Source of the DNA: Mantis religiosa
Lineage: Eukaryota > Arthropoda > Insecta > Mantodea > Mantidae
Direction: 5' to 3'
Length of the DNA: 64,000 nt
Assembly (NCBI GenBank): GCA_030765055.1
Contig: JAUKNK010000147.1
Coordinates: 3,316,001 to 3,380,000 of the forward strand
Below are positions 56,142 through 64,000 of this stretch, piece by piece. The notes under the pieces are model-generated. The model was not told the origin of the DNA. It saw only the letters and a list, made by a program, of their open reading frames with translations, and searched no databases. The position numbers and the translations under genes were made by a program. Position 1 is the first letter of the stretch; every line of letters starts with the position of its first letter.

Positions 56142-56270
56142 GCCGGCCTCTGGCGTAGGTGATAGCAGTGTACTGGTAGTTGAACAGTCCCCGAGTTCGA
56201 ATCTCGGTCAGGTTGAATTATCTAAATGAGGTTTTCCGTTACTCTGAATGGTAAATGCTAGGCTCTAAGT
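56142..56270 (+). mobile_element. SINE family B copy, 3'-truncated, variant head
   Basis: Head 'gccggcctctggcgtaggtg' with B box 'gagttcgaatctcggtcagg' and the start of the central block; it ends at 'aaatgctaggctctaag' without the family tail. The A-box half differs from that at 45319. Confidence 0.8.
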
Positions 56271-57618
56271 TTATATTTGCAAGTTATAGCTGAATACATA
56301 TACACATCCACACATCTGCCGAATAGGTTCACAATTTTGTTTCCTGTCACGCCATTTTTAAACTAATAGTGCAGCATTTAAATTCTTGAGGCGCACCACT
56401 TTGAGAAAGCAGTTTGGAGCGTTCAGAAACCACAACAGTTGTTGATAAAGCCATACATTCCTTGAAGATGCTTAATTTTGATTGCAAGGTCAGAGAATAG
56501 AGATTAACAACCACACGCGCATAAAAGAGTCAATACATCCATAAGTAATGGCAAGGCAAACGTGGAGCTTCCCAATGAGGATACCACACGTGGTGCTTGG
56601 TTCACTAAATTTATATCAGTACCTGAAATTTGCTTTTTTCATTACTTTTCTTCATAATGTTGGGTTCATTTCTTGTTCACTTTAGTACGAATATTAAATG
56701 CTACTATTTCTAGTTCCAGTAATTTGTGTATATAGTGCTGTCTACCTAACGCTACTGGGGAGAAAGACTCATTCCTCAGAAATGCAACTAAGAAGGTCAA
56801 AATAAACTTAATGGGTATTTTGCTCCTGAATTACGCAATCTGTCCTTCCTAGACATAATCACTTGTAAACAATCTTCTCTCTATAGGAACGTCTTAACTT
56901 GTACATGCAGAATTTTCTCATCACAGTTTCTCCCTTGCATTGTACTTAGACTTAATCAATGGGGCACATGATCCTTTACATATCTCCTCCAAAAAAAACA
57001 TGCTACCCATCATGTACAATTATATCCAGCTTATACTCACTACATTTACTTCCAGTTGCAGTAAATTTAATAACATATGTCTTTATGCTTTTCAAAATTA
57101 AGAAGGGGCAGATTAATATTTCCACAATCACACTCACTTTGAATGTCCAATCTTGTTTCGAGTCAACATTTCAGTAGTTTGGAAACATTAATAAGTTATT
57201 TCTTACAGTTGTAAAATTTATGCATCACAATGTTATAGTTAATTAATATTGCGTAAAATTAATTAAAAATTGGGATCTATTCGGGGAAAAGTTTAAGACA
57301 GCAGCCTGAGACATGAAAGCTATTGTGGCTAACTGAAAGAGCCTGAATTTTAATTATTCCAGTACAAGTACGGAATTGCTGTATTTTGCTAGAAAATTCA
57401 TGGCCAAGATTTCACTTTATTGCCTTTTTGAGGGCTTCTGAGTCATCAAAAATCACAGATGGAAAATGGTTCGTGTGCACCGTTTAACTAATATACGATA
57501 AGTCTATGAAATACGAAACTTTGTGTACACAAGTACGGTCATGACTATCTGCGGATGCCCCCAAAGATCTCCAAAGAATTCCATGTTTCAAACTAACCGT
57601 TGAATCACATTTTTTGTG
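56271..57618. other. No gene recognised
   Basis: AT-rich, unassigned. Confidence 0.4.
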
Positions 57619-57710
57619 ATTTGCGTCCTCCAACGTAGTCATTTCGGACGGTGAATGAATTGGGTGAAATAATGCTCAAATGAGTCCGAGGTCAATGGAG
57701 CTTAGAGCTA
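57619..57710 (-). mobile_element. SINE family B, left half of an interrupted copy
   Basis: Runs from 'gatttgcgtcctccaacgta' to 'ggagcttagagcta' and stops where the LINE begins. It resumes at 59981. Confidence 0.88.
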
Positions 57711-59980
57711 CTCCCGGTCCCGATGACATCCCCAGACTGATGCTGCTACATCTTCCACCCGATGCAGTGTCTTTCCTTTTAGGCATGTATAACCGCATCT
57801 GGCATGAGCGGGTCTTTCCATCTTCCTGGCCCGAGGGTATTGTCATCCCCATCCCTCGACCCGGAAAGGACCGCACACTTCCATCTAGCTACCGCCCCAT
57901 TTGCCTGACGAGTGTCGTCTGTAAGACCTTTGAGCGAATGGTAAACTCTCGGTGAGTGTGGTGGCTCGAAATCAATAACCAGCTGTCCAAACTTCAATGC
58001 GGTTTTCGTCGCCATCGCTCTAGTGTTGACAATCTAACGCGCATTGAGGCTTACATTCATGATGCCTTTCTACTGCAGCAGCATGTAGTGGGAGTTTTCT
58101 TTGACCTGGAGAAGGCCTATGACACCACTTCGCGGTATGGCATACTACGTAACCTGCACAGTTACGGTATGCGAGGTCACTTACCGGAATTTTTAGGTAA
58201 CCTTTTAGCACTACGTCGTTTTCGTGTCCGTATAGGGAACAGTATTTCAAGGGAGCGGATCCAGGAGAATGGTGTACCTCAAGGTTCGATTCTAAGCGTC
58301 GCCCTTTTTGCCGTGGCTATTAACGGCCTTACTAGTGTCGTTCGCGGCGGAATCCCTTCATCCCTGTATGTTGACGACTTCGCTATATATTATCGTTCTT
58401 GTAACTTAGATCATATAGAGCGTCAACTGTCGTTGACCATCAACCATCTGGCAGCCTACGCGCTTCGAAACGGCTTCCGTTTTTCGCCTGCGAAAACACA
58501 GTGTGTCCACTTCCATCGCCTACGTGGTATTCACCCTCCACCTGATCTTCACTTGAACGGCACACCCCTGCCATTTGTCTTGCATCTGAAGTTCTTGGGC
58601 CTCTACTTGGACAGACGACTCAACTGGGAGCACCACATTCGTCACCTTCGAGCCTCTTGCGATCGTTCTCTTCGGGTGTTGAAGGTATTATCTGGAGCAT
58701 CTTGCGGGGCGATCGCACGGTAATTTTGAGGCTGTACCGCTCTCTGGTTCGGTCCAAGCTGGACTACGGCAGTTTTATTTATGGCGCAGCGACCGCCTAC
58801 AAACTTCGCCTTTTAGACACCGTGCATCATACTGGCATCCGCCTTGCCACAGGAGATTTCCGCACCAGTCGAGTCGACTGCCTGTATGCAGAATCAGACG
58901 AACCTCCAATCTATATTCGCCGCTCGCTATTACTCTGCTCATACGTCTCGAAAATGGCAAGTTATCCCAATCATCCTTGTTTTAAACCAGTTCTCTGTCC
59001 AGATTTCGTCCACCGTTATATGCGCCGTGGTTCTCGCACACGCCCCATGGGAATAAGATTTCGGGATCTCCTACATTCGCATGGCCTCCGAATGCCTCGC
59101 GTGGAGAGGTCGTCCATCTGCCCTTAACCTGCATGGCCACTCAATCGTGCGCGGTTCCATCTCGCTCTTTCAAGCAACTCTAGAGTCGTTACTCCAAATT
59201 CGGTGTTCCAACAACTTTTTGCCGAACTACTGAGCAGTTACCCTAATTATGTTCCGGTCTTTACAGACGGTTCACAGTTAGGTAGCACTGCGGGTTTCGC
59301 GTCCTTCATTAACGGTGAGGCTCATAAATTTCGCCTTCTGGACTGCATTTCAGTTTTCTCCGCAGAGCTGTATGCCATCTTCTATTTGCTCCTTTTTATT
59401 TGCAAGTTAGCTCCTGGCTCTTTTATTGTCTGCACTGATTCTCTGAGTGCTCTTCAGGCCTTGCAACAGGACATTGCCGCTCACACCCTTGTTTTAAAAA
59501 TACAGGCCCAGATCTCGCAAATGCTCAGTCGCGGATACAATTTTGTTTTTACTTGGACCCCAGGCCATGTTGGGATTTCCGGAAACGAGGAGGCGGACGC
59601 GACTGCTAAGTCCGCTTGCCGTTTGCCCCGGAGTTTAACAACTACGGTGCCATTGCTCGCAGTACACTCGCGTTCGCCAGTCTTTGAGCTTAAGGACTAA
59701 CTTGCACGGTATATTAGGGGACGACCCAGTGGCCGTGGATAAGGCTCTGCGGTTTGTTTTTAAAATCGGGATTTAATAAACAAGTCTGACTTGTATTTTA
59801 TATTTATTAATTTTAAAATTTTTAGTACTGGGATGAGTTTTTTATGTGCTTTTAATAGTTGAGTGTTTTTATTTTATCTTACTTTTTAACGTTGTGTAGC
59901 TTTTAGTTTTTATAGTTGACTTCGGGCCCAAATGACCTTGTTGTCGACGGGCCCTAAAACACTACACACTCACTCGCTCA
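57711..59980 (+). mobile_element. 5'-truncated RNase H-bearing LINE inserted in a SINE
   Basis: The element starts inside the reverse transcriptase and runs through RNase H, a T-rich 3' untranslated region and a terminal hairpin (GGGCCC ... GGGCCC, 59924-59954) to a short CACT-type tail. The SINE sequence either side joins without gain or loss of more than a few bases (gcttagagcta / cccgacattcgtc), so the LINE is a later insertion. No clear target duplication remains. A related, shorter 3' end lies at 5780-5905. Confidence 0.88.
57716..59700 (+). pseudogene. LINE ORF2: reverse transcriptase plus RNase H
   Basis: Reverse transcriptase: GPDDIPRLMLLHLPPDAV, SSYRPICLTSVVCKTFERMV, a TGA at 57953, CGFRRHRSSVDNLTRIEAYI, GVFFDLEKAYDTTSRYGILR, GVPQGSILSVALFAVAINGL and the catalytic SLYVDDFAIYY (YVDD at 58367-58378), then KFLGLYLDRRLNWEHHI. 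A frameshift near 58700 leads to RLYRSLVRSKLDYGSFIYGA and a connecting region with a TAA at 59125. RNase H: VFTDGSQLGSTAGFAS (first Asp), FSAELYAIFYLL (Glu), FIVCTDSLSALQAL (Asp), FTWTPGHVGISGNEEADATA (His and last Asp). All catalytic residues are kept; only two stops and one frameshift break it, so it is comparatively young. RNase H places it in the I/R1/Loner-type groups and outside Jockey sensu stricto. Confidence 0.93.
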
Positions 59981-60058
59981 CCCCGACATTCGTCTTGAAA
60001 GATACGGGAAAACCTCGGTAAAGGACTTATCCAGGAAACTCACCCTAACTGAGATTCA
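59981..60058 (-). mobile_element. SINE family B, right half of the interrupted copy
   Basis: 'ccccgacattcgtcttgaaa', 'aacctcggtaaaggacttat' and 'aactcaccctaactgagatt' continue the SINE from where 57710 stops. The tRNA-like head is missing after the B box. Confidence 0.88.
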
Positions 60059-60825
60059 TGAATACATACATGAATACATGTTATATCTCTAAGTGTTTAC
60101 CTCAGAAATGTTTCTCATGATTTCGATTAAAATATTTGTTGACGACAGTTTCCAAGAAATAGAATGGATATACTGATAGTTCTGGGAGTGTCTTGTAAGG
60201 TCTATATTCTCCATTACTTTGGTATTATTATAACAGAGAAATACAAACTAAAGTTTGAGCATTAGGTTATTTTCACATTTCTAACTTGCTATAGTTTGTA
60301 ACTTCCCTGGTTCTTACGTGCATGTGGTATCTACCACACTTCTGGCCGCGTTGTAGTCTTCGTCTGGCCCGTGAAACTTCTTGTTTATACATATCTTGTG
60401 GTGAAATGCATGTAAAGGGAGTCGTGTTGTGACGTGGCACAATACGTTTTGATATTATGATATAGTATGGGTGTCATACTGCATTACACATATGTACTTC
60501 TTAACGAAAACCTTGAAATATGTTGCACTGGGCTGTGGATATAACTCATACATACTGTAGGTTTTCTTTGGGTATTGTACATTAAATCATACACCCACAC
60601 TCTAACGCGTCCCTCCAGAATTTTGGGAGGATAGGAACAAATCTTGTCTAAGCAAAACATCCTACTCCTCCATCAGGGAACCGAACCCGTACTTCCTGGA
60701 ATAACATTCACATACAATATCGATTCTGTGTTAATAAGCGTGTCAGCACATTCCACATTTCAGAGCCTGGGCTACTGCTAAGAACAGGCCTCATATGACC
60801 TAAGCATACTGAAAAGTGAATATGA
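60059..60825. other. No gene seen
   Basis: Unassigned AT-rich flank. Confidence 0.4.
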
Positions 60826-61010
60826 AGGGTAATGGAAAGATAGAGTCAGACTGAAAAAATTCAATGCCATAGCCGGGATTTGAACCACGGATCTTCTGGT
60901 CTCCGTCCAGACGCTCTAAAGCATTGAGCTACTATGGTCAACGTGCCGACATCACATCAAATTCTGCAACTGACTCGTGTTTTTTCCCAGTAAACTACTT
61001 AGGAGTTCTG
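60826..61010 (-). mobile_element. tRNA-like repeat unit, inverted member of the cluster
   Basis: Minus-strand tRNA-like core at 60866-60938: acceptor-like ends CCATAG/CTATGG, A box 'tagctcaatgctttagagcg', 5-bp anticodon-like stem TCTGG/CCAGA with loop ACGGAGA, B box 'ggttcaaatcc'. Its upstream part (60950-61010) is the inverse of the spacer between the plus-strand units. Position 33 of the loop is C and the T stem has mismatches, so a working tRNA is unlikely. Confidence 0.7.
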
Positions 61011-61018
61011 AGAGCTCA

Positions 61019-61800
61019 ACCATAGTAGCTCAATGGTTCAGAGCGGCTGGATGGAGACCAGAAGACCTGTGGTTAAAATCCCGGCTATAAAATTGAATTT
61101 TTCAGTCTGACACTATATTTCCATACTTGAGCCTATACAGGGCCAGTGTGAAAGAACAATTAATTTCCATCAATTGATGCAATAGTGGTTAACTATAAAG
61201 CCTGAGCCTTAAAGTACTTACACGCTGTAAGTTGCCATTATGGTAGTTGTCTCATGTATTCATGAGAACTTCTAAAACGTCTACTGATAAAAAACACGAG
61301 TCAGTTGAAGAATCTAATGTGCTGTCGGCACGTTGGCCATAGTAGCTCAACGGTTTAGAGCGAATGGACGGAGACCAGAAGATCCGTGATTCAAATCCCG
61401 CCTATGGCATTGAATTTTTCAATCTGAATCTATCTTTCCATTCTTTGGCCCACAGACGGCCAGTGTGAAAGAACAATTAATTTCCATTAATTCACCTAAT
61501 AATGGCTAACTATAAAGCCCGGGCCTTAAAGTGCTTAAACGTTGTAAGTCACCATTATGGTAGGTGTCTCATGTGTTCATGAGAACTCCTAAGTGGTTTA
61601 CCGGGGGGAAAAAACGAGTCAGTTGGAGAATTTAATGTTATACCGACACGTTGGCCATCGTAGCTGAATGGTTTACAGCGGTTGGAAGGAGACCTGAAGA
61701 TCCGTGGTTCAAATCCCGCCTATGGCATTGAATTTTTCAATCTGACTATCCTTCTATACTTTAGCCTACACACCGTCAGTGTGAAAGAATAATTAATTTC
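61019..61800 (+). repeat. Three tandem ~318-bp units each starting with a tRNA-like sequence
   Basis: tRNA-like cores at 61019-61091, 61336-61408 and 61654-61726, spaced 317 and 318 bp. Each has A box 'tagctcaaYggttYagagcg'-type, a GGAGACC-containing arm and B box 'ggttcaaatcc' or a variant (ttaaaatcc in the first, attcaaatcc in the second). Between them lie 'gtgtgaaagaacaattaatt', 'cctgagccttaaagt' and 'tgtctcatgtRttcatgaga' in the same order. The last unit is truncated after 'gtgtgaaagaataattaatt' near 61800. Confidence 0.85.
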
Positions 61801-62610
61801 CATAAAGGATAATGGTCACTCAAATTAAACATCATTGCTATGGCTTTACTTAGAAACACTCAGTGCTTCGATTGCAAAAGTTGCTGGTTATTACTCAAGT
61901 AGTACTTGTTCAGCAAAGAATAAAAAATCCATGCTATATAGAGAGAAATATCGTTAATATATATGCATTTTACAAGGCTTGCTAACCTATAGTCGATATT
62001 TCCTTTGATCCCATCTCTGTCATTTTACACCATAGGCACAGTTTGCTTGCCAGCAATGGATATCAACAATAATGTCTATCATCTGAACATATAATAAAAT
62101 TAGTCATTGCAATTTTTAAATAATTGCAAGTATTCATTAGGGTTTAGATATACCTACCGTAAGTAGAGCCATCTCTGGACAGCACAAAACATTACCCAAA
62201 CACAGCTTTTCTCTTATACTATATATAGCAACGAGGAAACAGCTTTTAAACAAAGCAGTTTGTAAATGTTGTTACCGAATTACCGATTTGTAACGAACCA
62301 CATTGCCAGTTTTGTATAATTTCCGTGTAATAGTGTGTGGTGAACAATATGTCGTCGATTTTGTGCATTTGACTGTGTTATTCACGCAAATTAGTGTTAC
62401 TTTGTGCAAATGACCTTTGTTGGCTAAATGCCGTATTTTTAGTGAAACCTTAGGATTCCCTATTAGTTAAAATATCGTGTGAAGTGTGATTGGTGTGCCC
62501 TTGTTCAGAAAGGGCCAGCGTGCACGCATGCATACCTACAGTAGGATATTGTATTCGGACAAAATATACAACGGTATTTACTGCCAGGTTTGTGCTCTCT
62601 TTCGTACATC
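61801..62610. other. No gene; probable 5' region of the following LINE from about 62280
   Basis: AT-rich until about 62280, then a mixed stretch leading into ORF1. The 5' border of the LINE cannot be fixed. Confidence 0.4.
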
Positions 62611-63960
62611 ATGTCCTCATGTAACATGGACTTCACAACAACCTCCCCTTCCGACGAAGATGTTCGCACGGCAGCTCTCTCCTACTACATTAACGGTGGG
62701 AATAGCCGCTGTTTCATGCAGCGGGGACTTATAATTGATCCATAAATTCCCCTGCATTCTGATCATGCAACCATTCTTCAACTGGGGATGGTAGCCAGGT
62801 TGCAGTATGTTCAGTTTGCTGAGCAACATATCCCTCAACTCCTTGCAGCGGGCTCTGAGGGTAACAACTCCCAAGTTGCATCGGAAGAATTTCATAAAAT
62901 GGTTCTGCGCCGTGCTCGTATGGAGGTCATCGCTTCCTACCTCACCAAGCACGAACATTCAACAACATCTGAATGGCAACAGGTCCCCACAAAGAGGAGA
63001 CACCAAACACCTCAATGCAACGATATCACTGAGCACACACCTACGTCAAATAAATTCCCTCCCCTTGTAACTGCAGCCTCCCCCTCATTCGTAGCAGCCC
63101 CTCTTAGCACCGCTCCAGTTAAAGGTCCCCGCAGTGGTACAAAGACCTTGCCAAATTCAGTTACAAACGCTAACTCTACTTCATCAGACACCCCTATTCC
63201 CAGGGTGGAGAAACCACCTCCCAGCTTCCTTCGTCAGCCAGAAGACGGCAGAAAATTGCACACCTTCGCTAGGTATGACAAAATTATTACCCTCCGTAAT
63301 ATGGGCAACAAAGTTTCCATCCTACCTGATTATCCTACAGCACATCGTGAAGTCCGTCGCAGGTTAGAGGATAATCAAATCCGGTTTATCGCTACTCTCC
63401 TGCCTGAAGAAAAGCGCCTTCAGGTAACCATCAAAGATCTCCCTCAATAGATCACTGAGGATGAGGTCAAGGACGAAGTCCTTGGTCAAGGACTTTCCAT
63501 AATCAGTGTCAGTCGGTTCCGCAGTATCCGCGGACCCACTCCAGCCCTCTTCCACACTTCAGAGTAGCTTTAGAGAAGTCCAGCGAGGCCAAAAAATATC
63601 TACAAGGTGAACAGAATGTTCTACTGCCGTCACTGTCGAGGCATACAAACCACCTTTCCGACTTCAACAGTGTTTAAACTGCCAGCAGTTTTCCCATGGG
63701 GCGGAAGCCTGCAGACTAAAACCTGTTTTTTCTCACTGTGGGGAAACAGGCCATCTTCGCAATGCTTGTAGCAAGGTCAACATTACTAAACATAGCTTTG
63801 CTAACTGCAGAGCTGAACACTCATGTCGATAATCCAAATGCCCTGTTTGGCAGAGAGCACGAAATGAACTGGTAAGCACCAAGAAGGGAGCCCGCAGGAT
63901 TCCAGTTCATGCTCCTCTACCATGGGCTACCTAAGGAGGCTTTCTACGGTGCTCGTTTCC
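62611..63960 (+). pseudogene. LINE ORF1 (gag-like) with zinc knuckles, broken
   Basis: ATG at 62611 (MSSCNMDFTTTSPSDEDVRT) is in frame with the long frame at 62788-63450, separated only by a TAA at 62743. The middle is Pro/Thr/Ser-rich, then comes RYDKIITLRNMGNKVSILPD and VRRRLEDNQIRFIATLLPEE, an RNA-recognition-like segment common to such ORF1 proteins. A TAG at 63448 and a frameshift lead to zinc knuckles: CLNCQQFSHGAEAC (CX2CX4HX4C, intact, 63671-63712), then FSHCGETGHLRNAC, whose first Cys is Phe, then NCRAEHSC followed by a stop and KCPVW. This fits ORF1 of an I-type or related RNase H-bearing LINE and could belong to the family at 57711. ORF2 would lie beyond the window. Confidence 0.85.
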
Positions 63961-64000
63961 TAGGTATCCCAGCTAGATCCCCAGTGCAATTCCCATCCTA

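Noticed and set aside
60866..61726. Functional tRNA genes
   Set aside because: Cores have A and B boxes and partial cloverleaf pairing but a C at loop position 33, T-stem mismatches and shared non-tRNA flanks, so they are tRNA-derived repeats.

Overview
This window reads as intergenic or intronic DNA from a large, repeat-rich insect genome. It is AT-rich, has no operon-like gene packing, and carries mariner, Tc1, Jockey, R1-like, gypsy and pogo/Tigger remnants with several tRNA-derived SINE families. The combination, especially the SINE with a tail of the type 'gtcctccaacgttaag...atcggacg', points to a cockroach (Blattodea, possibly Periplaneta). The species is inferred from recall of such sequences and was not tested by search. 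I find no complete host protein-coding gene, no functional rRNA or tRNA gene, no CRISPR array and nothing prokaryotic. Almost every long reading frame is a broken transposable-element gene, a SINE read-through or a microsatellite translation.

Layout. 0-21 kb: scattered old fragments. These are a SINE, a pogo/Tigger-like transposase C-terminus with a PHD-like finger (2.8-3.6 kb), a gypsy integrase remnant (4.25-5.1 kb), LINE 3' ends with hairpins (5.8 and 7.7 kb), SINEs (10, 11.5, 13.1, 14.4 kb), a gypsy 5' LTR with the start of gag fused to a coiled-coil frame (15.5-16.7 kb), a LINE reverse transcriptase piece (17.2-17.6 kb) and a Tc1 transposase piece (19 kb).

21-43 kb: the most structured part. 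A unit of about 5 kb is present twice in the same orientation (21073-26212 and 32615-42935). Each copy holds a remnant of the same DDE transposase. The two copies differ by discrete events: a palindromic insertion, a roughly 430-bp CCT expansion and a fourfold 156-bp tandem array in copy 1; a mariner (itself holding an LTR fragment) and a 4.3-kb Jockey element in copy 2. A gypsy element and an R1-like LINE lie head to head between them.

43-64 kb: further copies of the same DDE transposase family (43.1-43.9 kb minus, 50.0-50.9 kb plus), mariner and gypsy remnants, two insertions marked by direct repeats (382 bp at 45.9 kb, 521 bp at 49.3 kb), about eight copies of one SINE family, Jockey reverse transcriptase debris (54.7-55.6 kb), an RNase H-bearing LINE inserted into a SINE (57.7-60.0 kb), a cluster of tRNA-like units in both orientations (60.9-61.7 kb), and a LINE ORF1 pseudogene with zinc knuckles running to the window edge.

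The elements do not work together as a pathway. The window records nested transposition. The best leads are the duplicated 5-kb unit, the two direct-repeat-flanked insertions with no recognised family, and the tRNA-like cluster.
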